Source of the DNA: Ryuthela nishihirai | Lineage: Eukaryota; Arthropoda; Arachnida; Araneae; Heptathelidae | Assembly: GCA_038380435.1 (NCBI GenBank) | Contig: JAWZYU010000013.1 | Location: 15,575,901 to 15,639,900 of the forward strand | Length of the DNA stretch: 64,000 nucleotides | Direction of reading: 5' to 3' | In this document: piece by piece, positions 50,267-59,492 of the stretch | Numbering within the stretch: position 1 is the first letter of the stretch | How the letters are laid out: each line of letters opens with the position of its first letter | The notes under the pieces: model-generated | The model's input: only the letters and a program-made list of their open reading frames with translations | Databases searched by the model: none | Told to the model about the DNA's origin: nothing | Translations under genes and position numbers: made by a program

Positions 50267-50429
50267 GAACGTGGTACACCACGGTAACATATATATTATA
50301 TATGATACATTTGTTGATCATTGTTAACATTGTTGATAGCTAGATTCTGTGGAATACCTAACTATTTAGCATAATGAAACCTCGCTATAATAACACTGAA
50401 TCATGTGCGAAGTTGGTAAAGTTTGTAGC

Positions 50430-50819
50430 GTTGGGTTGGGTTGTTTTACTTCTGAGCGGCACTTTTTTGCACACCATGGGCTAAATGGCCAGGTCACATG
50501 GACCCCGAAGTCTCAGAGAAGGTTGGTTGAGGGGACCCACTGGAACAGCTGTTGGGAGACAGATGGTAGCCTCCCGTCAAGGCTACCCAGCGTGTTCTTT
50601 AACGTACACAGGGTATGGTTCTCCCGCACACGGGGCCACGGCTTAACGTCCCATCCGACGGACGGCGGCCTTTCCAAGCCCATCGGTGTCCCCTACTGAC
50701 CGTGGGCAGGGCGGGGAATTTTGCTGAAATAAATCTCAACGCTGACCCAGCTAGGACTTGAACCTGGGAACTGCAGATTATGAAGCCTGGTGCGCTACCG
50801 ACTGAGCCACCCCCGCCCC
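50430..50819 (-). mobile_element. SINE-1 copy nested in LINE D, 12-bp TSD
   Basis: Full-length - strand SINE-1 with a perfect TSD, AAAGTTTGTAGC, at 50418-50429 and 50820-50831. The TSD is LINE sequence, and the LINE reading continues across it, so the insertion postdates the LINE copy. Confidence 0.97.
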
Positions 50820-51175
50820 AAAGTTTGTAGCAATTGGTTTAGCATTGCAAGTGAAGTTCTACAAAAGTGCTTTTGTTTCCTTTTTTTTAGGTTGGATATT
50901 GATTATGTTATGCGAAATTCTTTGCAACGAAAAATTTTGGCCTTAAATGGTCTAGAAATTTCAAAATTTCTGGTTTAGATTATGCGGATGATTTGGCCTT
51001 GTTGGCTAATGATATTGACGAGATGAATTCTTTCATTAAGAATAGGCTTGGTGAAAAACAGAGAGAAAACTAGTGTTAGAAATCGATGAGCCATGTGGTG
51101 CTTCAGTTACTCTGAACGGTTACACTCTTGAGAAAATGTCTCAATTTAATTATCTTGAGAGCTCTTTAACAAATA

Positions 51176-51548
51176 GGGGCGGGGGTGGCTCAGTCGGTAG
51201 CGCGCCAGGCTCGTAATCTGCAATTCCCAGGTTCGAGTCCCAGCTGAGTCAGCGTTGAGATTTATCTCTGCAAAACTCCCACACAAGGGGACACAGATGG
51301 GCTTGGAAAGGCCACCGTCCGTCGGATGGGACGTTAAGCAGTGGCTCCGTGTGCGGGAGAGCCATACCCTGTGCATATTAAAGAACATGCTGGATGGCCT
51401 TGACGGGAGGCTACCATCTGTCTCCCAACAGCCGTTCCAGTGGGTCCCCTATCCCAACCTTCTCTGAGCCTGCGGGGTCCTTGTGACCTGGCCAATTAAC
51501 CCATTGTGTGCAAAAAAAGTGCCGCTCAGAGATAAAACAACCAACCAA
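51176..51548 (+). mobile_element. SINE-1 copy nested in LINE D, 12-bp TSD
   Basis: The + strand SINE-1 begins GGGGCGGGGGTGGCTCAGTC and has an A-box (TGGCTCAGTCGGTAGCGCG), a B-box (GGTTCGAGTCCC) and a tail ending AACAACCAACCAA. A perfect TSD, CTTTAACAAATA, lies at 51164-51175 and 51549-51560, within LINE D. Confidence 0.97.
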
Positions 51549-52695
51549 CTTTAACAAATAATGATGATATGTTACTTGAGATAGAGAAAATAATAGGGAT
51601 CGCTGCTGGGACCTTTAAGAATCTGTAGAGAGTGTGGAAAAATAGGCACATACACCTAAAGACTAAAATTAGGCTGAATAATAGTTTTTTTTTTTCAGAG
51701 TTATTTATGGTAGTGAAACTTGGGACCCTTTTTAAACAAGATGACATGAACTTGATGACTTTAATTCTAGATACTTACGCAGTATCTTGAGCATAAGTGG
51801 TTTCACTTTGTAAGTAATGATGAAGTCAGGCAAAGGATTCAGCAACCTCCTTTGAGCAGCATATTGTTAAAACTTTTCTGTAATGATTGCATTGGTTTGG
51901 CCATGTTGCCAGTGTGCATAAGTTTAGATTGGCGAATGGGGTTATGAACAGAATTTCTAAAGGCCTCAGGAAAAGTGAAAGACCTAGGATGTGATGGGCA
52001 GACAAAGTCAAAGAGGACCTTGCTAGAATTGGCCTACAGTGGCCAAATGCAGCAGCTGTATCTCAGGAGAGACGTGTGTGGAGAACAAAATGCATGCTAG
52101 AGGTGGTTTTCATCTAATCATCCTTCACTTTAAATTTTAATTGTGAACTTAAGATTTTCAATATTTGAAGTGCCAAATCAATCATCTTTAATTGCTTACA
52201 GAAACATAAAACAACTAGCCATTTAATTTTCGTATGGTAAGGAATAAAAAATCTTTGATGTCACGTAATGGTACAATTTCTGAGATTGTGTCAAATTTCC
52301 TATTAGTAAAGCAACAACCCATGAATTATTTCCATGTATTCCATAATAATTCATAAATCTATTACCACTTTAGAAATTTTTAGAAGTTTTCAGAATTTTT
52401 TAAACATGCAAGTGTCTGGCAAACTCGATAAATCATGAAAAAGTGAAAAATGATGCTTGAGTTGTTGGTTTAAACAAAGTTAATGGTAAGATGTGTTTTT
52501 GAACAGTTAATAATGTTAGAAGCATAAACAACACCCCAACAAACTATATCATAATTCATCCTAGAATTCACCAAAGAGAAAAACAGCCAAGCATAAAAGG
52601 AAAGAAAACAAAAGTTTCGTAAAAAAAAAACTTTCTAATAGAATTATTACCTTAGTAATTCCATCAACATGTAATTTGCAAGTCAATCCACTATC

Positions 52696-52890
52696 TAAAA
52701 AAATAAATACCCCTTCAAGGAGCTGCTTACCACAGAGGTCTGACAGGAGCCTGTCAGTTTATATGCCATAGTAGGTCTGAGAGGATGGCAGGACCTCAGC
52801 AGAAAAACGAGACATACAGCCATGCCTTACCTGGGGCTCGAACCCAGGTCCCTTAGATCAGTAGCCAAGCGCACTAACCACTCAGCCATG
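52696..52890 (-). mobile_element. SINE-2 copy, well preserved
   Basis: On the - strand it reads TGGCTGAGTGGTTAGTGCGC, then GGGTTCGAGCCCC, followed by the body with CTGCTGAGGTCCTGCCATCC and the GAAGGGGTATTTATTT tail. Confidence 0.92.
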
Positions 52891-53047
52891 GGACGGACAT
52901 ATGAGATAGATGCCGGAACCAGTAGCCCCAAATATTTAAACAGCTTCAGCTCTGAACATTATAGTTGCAAATGCCAATTTCATTTATATCAATGCATTCT
53001 ACTTTATGATATATAAAACGAGCATATGTTTCGGATTCCAGGCCTAG

Positions 53048-53253
53048 ACTGATATTCATTATCTTTGATTTCAATATACTCATCTTTAATTTATGCAATG
53101 TAAATCATTGTTGAAACACAAATAAATCATAATTTTGGAATTCATTATCTTTGATATCAGACTGATATTCATTATCTTTGATTTCAATATACTCATCTTT
53201 AATTTATGCAATGTAAATCATTGTTGAAACACAAATAAATCATAATTTCGATC
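53048..53253. repeat. 113-bp tandem duplication
   Basis: Two near-identical units start ACTGATATTCATTATCTTTG at 53048 and 53161. Both contain AATTTATGCAATGTAAATCA. The second is nearly complete. Confidence 0.92.
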
Positions 53254-53273
53254 ATAAAGACAACTTTAACAAC

Positions 53274-54069
53274 AAAACCTGATAAAGAACCACGAAAAAA
53301 AAACCCCACAAAACTTTTATGTACACCAGAAACAAAATTGGTCGCAGAACTAAGTCTTCGGCAACTCCTACGTATAACAATTTACTATCACTATATGATC
53401 CCCCAATTTTAAACATTGTTTTCTGTTTACCGAAGAGTCCCTAAACCCTTCAAACGCCAGTGACTTCTTTGATGAAATGAATTTGCTGACCTATCTGGAT
53501 GTTTTGGAAAATGTCCATTCTCCATATGTCGCTGATTTCTTATTTTCTTACATCATTTGGCATCTACCCATTCCTCCGCAAGTGTTTGCCAGTGGTTAGA
53601 TCATCCCCTTCCAGGGAAAGGAATTGGAAGAAAAGGTTCTATTGAATCTCTGTCTCGCTCATCCAAAATGATGCCTTTTGATTTCTTCCTTTGAGGGCAT
53701 CTAAAATCCAGGATTCATCAGAATCCTTTTAATCAATCCAAGTTTTAAAGGATACTGAGAAAGTGGCCAATATCACTAATTAAACTTAATTTCAGTCGAT
53801 GGAACCGGCACACCTTTCATGGAAAGCTACAGATGGAACTTTAGAAGCAATTTCCGCTTAGACAATTTTTTTATATTTCAGACACAGATATCAGGTGAGC
53901 CAAGACCATTATTTTGGGGTATCATGAATTTTCAATGCTTTGATCAATGTGGCAGTGACCACAAGAAATTTCATCTCAGAAATTTGAGATGAAACTGTTT
54001 GCACTTGATTCAGAACTGACAGAAATGTTATAAGTGATGACATTAGAAAGTCACTATTAGAACTTAATA
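53274..54069. other. No gene recognised upstream of the SNF5 locus
   Basis: No exon or element identified. This is presumably the upstream flank of the SNF5 gene. Confidence 0.4.
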
Positions 54070-54246
54070 AAAAAATATGAATTTAAATACCGAATGTGGT
54101 TTCTAACATTTAAAGTAAAGGAAGTATAAGAAAATATGAATTTAAATACCGAATGTGGTTTCTAACATTTAGAGTAAAGGAAGTTTAAGAAAATATGAAT
54201 TTAAATACCGAATGTGGTTTCTAACATTTAAAGGAAAGGAAGTAAA
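54070..54246. repeat. 59-bp tandem repeat, three units
   Basis: Three near-identical 59-bp units share GAATTTAAATACCGAATGTG and GTTTCTAACATTTA. The array ends about 120 bp before the SNF5 start codon, inside the likely promoter region. Confidence 0.95.
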
Positions 54247-54280
54247 CAATATAAACTAGAGTCGGTGTCATTGGTCGGTG

Positions 54281-54287
54281 TATAAAA
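54281..54287 (+). promoter_or_regulatory. Candidate TATA box of the SNF5 gene
   Basis: TATAAAA lies 82 bp upstream of the start codon, preceded by ATTGG (reverse CCAAT) near 54271. Position and sequence are plausible, but no transcript evidence is available. The TTGCTTCAG just before the ATG could instead be the acceptor of a 5' UTR intron. Confidence 0.25.
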
Positions 54288-54368
54288 CTGTTGTTGTAGG
54301 TCTTGGTGAAAGACGTTGCATATTAATATAAAATATATGTCTTAAAAAGTTTTAAATATTGCTTCAGG

Positions 54369-54449
54369 ATGACTATGAGAACATTTGGAGAAAAGCCTGT
54401 TGCTTTTCAACTAGAAGAAAATGGTGAATTTTACTACATTGGATCAGAG
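54369..54449 (+). CDS. SMARCB1: SNF5/SMARCB1-like SWI/SNF subunit, coding exon 1
   Basis: Codes for [20 protein letters not shown] and FYYIGSE (27 codons, phase 0), then GTATGC as donor. This closely matches the N-terminus of SNF5/SMARCB1/Snr1, a core subunit of SWI/SNF (BAF/PBAF) chromatin remodellers in the nucleus; the stretch begins its N-terminal winged-helix domain. The start is set by homology and by an in-frame TAA at 54324-54326. The exon ends at SE, and the next residues, VGNYLR, are supplied by the exon at 60647, giving an uninterrupted family match. Upstream lie a 59-bp triple repeat and a TATA-like box. The symbol is the vertebrate name (Snr1 in flies). The RPT1, RPT2 and C-terminal domains lie beyond the window. 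Confidence 0.93.
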
Positions 54450-55360
54450 GTATGCCATTTTACTTTGTAATTGACTGTGTTGTTTTTCTTGTTGAGGGAA
54501 AACCACTGTCATAGAGTTCTTTAGTAAAGCCCCAATCTAGACGATAAAAATAAACCACACCCCGTAATTGGGGATATAAACAACTTCTACTAATATTTCT
54601 TCCTAGTCGAATCTATGGTTAAGTACTAAACGGAGATCTCTGTTTCGTATATGACAGCTATATTTCATAATTAACCCTGAATTTATGAAAGATGTTTGAA
54701 ATCATAGAAACATATTAATTTATTATTGTAATTCTATTTTTGAAAGCAAAAAATTTTTTATTTTAAGAATTATATTTGAAATCAGAAACTATAGTCAAAA
54801 TATAAAAATTTGATGTCTGAAAAAAAAAAACAATTATACAATAGCAGAATTTTTTTTTTGCCAGACTCTTGGTTATTTCTGGTGTTAATTCTCCATTATT
54901 CTAGCAATATGGATGTAAAGCCATTAATAATGATGTTAATTGTTCAGTTTTATGTTCTGTGAAGTTTGGAATAAAGCATCACTTAATACTTTTTTAATAG
55001 TAAATTAATTTTCCCTCTATATGTGTACTTTGCTTTTGTAAATATTGATAATAAATATGCAGAAATTTTAGTTGAAGTTCCATAGACACTCCATTTGGTG
55101 ACAAAACTCATTTTATATCAAACCATGTGAAAAAAAATTTATCTATTTTAATGATTTTTTTTTAAAAATATTATAATGGCATTGCTCTAATTCATGATAA
55201 AACTAATTTTTTCAGAAAAATTATTCCTTGAATTCTGTATATTTGTGTATTACAATATACCTGCATATTTACTATTGACTGGCATTGCTATGCCCATTTT
55301 TACTATAGAAGCATTGTTTCTGTTCATTCTTTTAGAGAAGTTTTAATTTGTAGACTAATA

Positions 55361-56554
55361 TATACTGATCAGCCAAACATTGAAACCACCTCTGCGTTAT
55401 CAAAAGTCAATCAGTGTCACATTCCAAGGTCATAAATGAGATATATCTGGGTTGGAACTTTCTCAGTGAGTGTTTCATGTTGTCTCAACATGTGTAAAGC
55501 AAAGGATTTATCTGATTTCGACAAAGGCCAGATTATTATGGCAAGATGCCTTGATAACAGCATCTCTGAAACAGTGATGCTGGCAGGCTGCTAATGCTAT
55601 GCAGTAGTTAGTACCTATCAAAAATGGTCTGAAACAGGAAACGCTTCAAGGCATCGATAAGGCGGCCAACCACACCTCACTGATGCCAGAAGTCAGTGCA
55701 GGCTGTCTCACCTGCAGTAACAGTAGGGCTACTGTGGCTGACATTACCCATAATTGCAATTGTGGTAAAGGGCCCAGTGTGTCCGAACACAGTTCATCGT
55801 AAGCTCTTGGATATGGGTCTCTGCAGCTGCAGACCCATTCATGTGTCTAAGCTCACAGCCATTCGTTGTCGTCAACGCTTGCAGTGGGCACGTAATCATC
55901 GACATTGGACTGTAGAAGACTGGAAGAAGATCACATGGTCAGACAAATCCTGTTTTCTGTTACACCATGTAGATGGACAAGCTCATGTGTGATATTTACC
56001 CACGAAAGCCTTATCACCTGGATGTACTGTGGGACGGATCCAGGCGGTTGGAGGGAGTGTAATGGTTTGGGAAATATTTTCTTGGGGAACACTTCGACCA
56101 ATTATCCCTGTAGAACAAATTCTGACAGCTGTCACCTACCTGAACATCATGGCTGGCCAAGTAACCCCTTTATGGTGTCTGTATTCCCTGGCGGAGATGG
56201 CATCTTTCGACCAGACAGTGCTCCATATCACACTGCGGAGAAGGTTCAGGAATGGTTCCTAGAACGCAATAGGGAATTCCACTTATTGCCATGGTACCCA
56301 AATTCACTGGACATGAATCCAGTTGAGCATTTGTGGTTTGAGTTGGAGAAACGAGTACGAACAGCATCACCCCAACACGTAATTTATGGGAAATGTGATA
56401 TCTTTTGTTGCAGTCATGGTACCAAATATCAAACGACACCTACCAACATCTTGTTGAATCTATGCCTTGGGTAAGAGCTCTTTTGGTGGTGAGAGGAGGA
56501 CCTACAACATATTAGGTAGGTGATTTTAATGTTTTGGCTGATCGGTCAATATAT
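55361..56554 (+). mobile_element. Tc1-like DNA transposon, nearly full length
   Basis: The ends are imperfect inverted repeats: TACTGATCAGCCAAACATTG on the left and, at the right, AATGTTTTGGCTGATCGGTC. Both continue with A-rich sequence and CACCT, in TA-rich flanks. It is about 1.19 kb and encloses one transposase pseudogene. It lies in the sense orientation within SNF5 intron 1. Confidence 0.92.
55490..56474 (+). pseudogene. Tc1-type (DD34E) transposase, broken
   Basis: It starts ATGTGTAAAGCAAAGGATTT ([20 protein letters not shown]), the helix-turn-helix DNA-binding region, and is soon interrupted by stops near SETVMLAGC and SRHR. The catalytic part has the first Asp in WTVEDWKKITWSDKSCF, the second in GIFRPDSAPYHTAEKVQEWF and the Glu in NSLDMNPVEHLWFELEKRV, but these lie in different frames. 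All three acidic residues are still visible. The gene cannot make full-length enzyme, though its ends might still be mobilised in trans. Confidence 0.93.
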
Positions 56555-56564
56555 ATATATATTG

Positions 56565-56680
56565 AATAAATATAGAGGAAAAGTCATCATTTGCTGGGTA
56601 GGATCTGAATCCAGAGCTTCCTGATAACATTTCAGATACTCTGGCTACTGAACTCTAGCTGCCAAACAATCGTTGTCTAT
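56565..56680 (-). mobile_element. Worn tRNA-like repeat
   Basis: On the - strand it reads AGAGTTCAGTAGCCAGAGTA, then TCTGGATTCAGATCC as a B-box-like motif. A related sequence (AATATAGAGGAAAA and GGGATCTGAGATC words) occurs at 59210-59300 and in its tandem copy, and a short piece (GAATAAATATAGAAGAAATG) at 56906-56925. Confidence 0.4.
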
Positions 56681-57063
56681 TGGTGGCTTTAAGCATTATA
56701 CCATGGAGCTAGTCATTGAAAATGTATCGGACTGTAATTGAAGACTCTGATATAGAAAGCACTTTCCAAGTTAGTACTTACCACCAGTCAACCTCAAACA
56801 TCAAGGGGCATGGTATTTTTTTTTAATCAGCACTCCTTTAATCAAGCATAAGGATTCATGTTGAAATAATAGGAAATCTCAGGTATGCACATGTTAGTGC
56901 TATATTGAATAAATATAGAAGAAATGGCAGTAGTACAGTTCACGGTCCTCAGCCGCCATTTTGTTTTTGACGCAACGTAACACAACGGCCCTTTTAGTTG
57001 ATTCCCACAACTCCAGAGACCCTAACCCAAACAGGGGTTTCTAGAAAAAAGATTGTTTTTTTC

Positions 57064-57077
57064 GTTACCATAGTAAC
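57064..57077. promoter_or_regulatory. X-box-like RFX motif, copy 1
   Basis: GTTACCATAGTAAC fits the RFX X-box consensus RYYNYYATRRNRAC exactly and is palindromic except for its centre. It sits in TTCGTTACCATAGTAACGAA. Confidence 0.4.
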
Positions 57078-57111
57078 GAAAAACCCGAGTTTACGTCAAA
57101 CGCAACGCACC

Positions 57112-57125
57112 GTAACCATAGTAAC
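57112..57125. promoter_or_regulatory. X-box-like RFX motif, copy 2
   Basis: GTAACCATAGTAAC differs from copy 1 at one base and misses the X-box consensus at one position. It lies 48 bp from copy 1, inside the TIR block. Confidence 0.3.
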
Positions 57126-57300
57126 AAACACAAACAAACGTAAAAAATATTAAATTACCGCAAAAAAAACCTCGTAACCGTCAATTACAGAATGAAAGCT
57201 CATAAAAGTGCCAAATCCAACAAAAAATGAAACGATTGCCTTCCTACATACAGTAAACCACTTCCACCATTACCCCTCCCCTCTTTTCAAAACACAATAC

Positions 57301-57785
57301 ACCGCCGACCGAATTATAAAAAAAGCCCCAAAACTAAATAATGTCCTCCAAGACAACACAAACCAAAAAAGGTGAAAATCGGAAACAGTGCACCGCCGAC
57401 CGAATTATAAAAAAGCCCCAAAAATAAATAATGTCCTCCAAGACAACACAAACCAAAAAAGGTGAAAATCGGAAACAGTGCACCGCCGACCGCATTATAA
57501 AAAAGCCCCAAAACTAAATAATGTCCTCCAAGTCAACACACAACGGAAAACCATGAAAATCAGAAACAGTGCACCACTGACCGAATTATAAAAAAGCCCC
57601 AAAACTAAATAATGTCCTCCAAGACAACACAAACCAAAAAAGGTGAAAATCGGAAACAGTGCACCGCCGACCGAATTATAAAAAAGCCCCAAAACTAAAT
57701 AATGTCCTCCAAGACAACACAAACCAAAAAACGTGAAAATCGGAAACAGTGCACCCCCGACCGAATTATAAAAAAAAAAGCCCCA
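57301..57785. repeat. 90-bp minisatellite, about 5.4 units
   Basis: Units of 90-91 bp start at 57301, 57392, 57482, 57573, 57663 and 57753. They share ACCGCCGACCGAATTATAAA, ATAATGTCCTCCAAGACAAC and AAAATCGGAAACAGTG. The array lies within the G-poor TIR block. The - strand stays open as a 30-residue repeat (FGLCCLGGHYLVLGLFYNSV) because 90 is a multiple of three. It is not called as a protein. Confidence 0.96.
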
Positions 57786-57848
57786 AAACAAAATCTGACA
57801 AAAAAAACATCTTGCCGCTCAAATAACCCTTCCCTAAATTACATTGTC

Positions 57849-58176
57849 ATTTTACCTCTGAGCCTCCATGTTTTTCCCACACCATGGGCTAAATGTCGAG
57901 ATCACATGAACCCCGAAGGCTCACAGAAGGTACGGAACCCACTAGAACTTGCGTGTTCTTTAACGTACACAGTAACTCTCCCATACACAGGACCACGGCT
58001 TAATATCCTAACCGACGGACGGCGGCCTTTCCAAGCCCATCGGTGTCCCCTACTAACTATGAACCGAGTTCGAAAATTTGCCGATACAAATCTAAACGCT
58101 GACATAGCTCGGACTCGAACTTTGGAACTACAGAATACAAGCCTGGCGCGCTACCGACTCCGCCACTCTCACCCCA
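57849..58176 (-). mobile_element. SINE-1 copy, G-depleted, inside the TIR block
   Basis: It is recognisable by ACCATGGGCTAAATG, GACGGACGGCGGCCTTTCCA and CTGGCGCGCTACCGAC. It lacks about 40 bp of the middle and has lost many G residues seen in sisters (for instance TACTGACCGTGGGCAGGG became TACTAACTATGAACCGAG). The head end is worn. Confidence 0.85.
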
Positions 58177-59079
58177 CCTCTAAATTTTTCATTCTTTCCC
58201 GACTCCATCAAAAAACTGCCGTTTTTTCACACACTGACAATTCTACAATACCCAGAATTACTACATCAAAAAATTCGCCAGACGCTTCCACATGTTAACG
58301 ATAAATCATATAACTATTTTTAAAAGACTCCTAAATATACAACAAAATTAATAAATCACTATAATACATTAATAATTACCATACTACACGTAACTACTAA
58401 AAAACCATTCAATTCACCCACAAACGAAATATGTGTTCTTTACTATCGCCATTTTCTATCCCACACGCAAAAACTTGCATACTCCCCATTACATCGGCCC
58501 CTAAATATCTTTAATAACTAATTATAAACCATATCCTAACCAATTTTCAAAAAAAACCTAGAACATATTAATTATTCCTATCCTACCTATCACTGAACCC
58601 CCCCCATATTAAATATATAATACACACGAACTTACCTCTAGCCATATAGGTATGTTATCCAAAGAAGTCATAAAGCGAAAATGGCGAAAAAAACCAAACG
58701 TAACTTCACACTCTCGTCAAATCACACACATAACACGTGATTCTACATTACCTACCCAAAAGAAACAAATCAAAGAGCCATAGGCCACCAATAACCAACA
58801 GTTACGTTTTTACGTCATACTTTACAAATCGACATCATACTTTACACTTCGACGTCACACGCCACTTGAGCAATGCCATCTATCGGCTGAGGACCGTAAA
58901 CACTACACGGGCCGAAGAAATAGTGTTATTAGCACTTGACACGTTATCAAGAGGTCGTATAATACATGTTTAGTAAATATAGTAGTCTTGACATGTTTTT
59001 GTTAATTTTATATACTGCAAGAGATTTTATATAATATTTATTCATGTGTTGCATATAATTCAAGGAAGTTGTTTTATAG

Positions 59080-59133
59080 GTGGGAAACTATCTCCATATG
59101 TTCATAGGATCTCTTTATAAACGCTACCCTTCA
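59080..59133 (+). pseudogene. SNF5 exon-2 5' fragment, copy 1
   Basis: It follows a TTTTATAG acceptor and reads [18 protein letters not shown], with two Arg codons of the real exon changed to His and Ile. It then diverges after CCTTCA into DSQLD and a stop. About 90 bp of upstream intron is also shared with the true exon region. I see no donor after it, so it is probably a dead duplicate; if spliced in it would truncate the protein. Confidence 0.92.
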
Positions 59134-59438
59134 GATTCTCAGTTAGACTAAAAATGTTATATATTACCAAGTATCTTGGCCACTATCTTTGGTGTTAAAT
59201 ATCTTAATAATGGGTATAGAGGAAAATTGTCTTAAGCCAGGTGGGATCTGAGATCACAATCACCTGAATGACATGTCAGTTTTCCGTCTATACCCATTGT
59301 TTTCAAAATACTGTTTAGTAATACATGTTTAGTAAATATAGTAGTCTTGACATGTTTTTGTTAATTTTATATACTGCAAGAGATTTTATATAATATTTAT
59401 TCATGTGTTGCATATAATTCAAGGAAGTTGTTTTATAG

Positions 59439-59492
59439 GTGGGAAACTATCTCCATATGTTCATAGGATCTCTTTATAAACGCTACCCTTCA
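59439..59492 (+). pseudogene. SNF5 exon-2 5' fragment, copy 2
   Basis: Identical to copy 1, displaced by 359 bp. It carries the same acceptor, the same two missense changes and the same in-frame stop. Confidence 0.92.

Larger units (their letters stand above)
50340..52105 (+). mobile_element. LINE fragment D, with two nested SINE-1 insertions
   Basis: The only + strand member of the A-E family. Its reading resumes after each SINE: NNTESC region at 50395-50429, SNWFSIAS and RLDIDYVMRNSLQRK at 50820-50930, TTATGCGGATGATTTGGCCT (YADDLA) at 50980-51000, LNGYTLEKMSQFNYL-like sequence to 51175, then the C-terminal region to about 52105. It has several frameshifts and is inactive. Confidence 0.92.
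56942..58897. mobile_element. Uncharacterised about 1.96-kb TIR block, G-poor on + strand
   Basis: The ends are a perfect 14-bp inverted repeat, ACGGTCCTCAGCCG (56942-56955) and CGGCTGAGGACCGT (58884-58897), extendable to 18 bp as GTTYACGGTCCTCAGCCG with one mismatch. The interior is strongly asymmetric: A and C abound while G is scarce on the + strand, most clearly at 57100-58750 (for example only about two G in 58561-58620). It contains two X-box-like motifs, a 90-bp minisatellite and a degenerate SINE-1. I found no transposase frame and no TSD. It may be a non-autonomous DNA transposon of unknown family, or a block that has undergone strand-biased mutation. Confidence 0.6.

Noticed and set aside
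51176..51260. Functional tRNA gene
   Set aside because: A and B boxes are present, but the cloverleaf is not convincing and the unit continues into the SINE body with a TSD.
52780..52890. tRNA gene on the - strand
   Set aside because: The A- and B-box-bearing head belongs to SINE-2, shared with five other loci.
57314..57791. Repeated membrane-like protein on the - strand
   Set aside because: The frame is open only because the repeat unit is 90 bp. There is no start context or family match.
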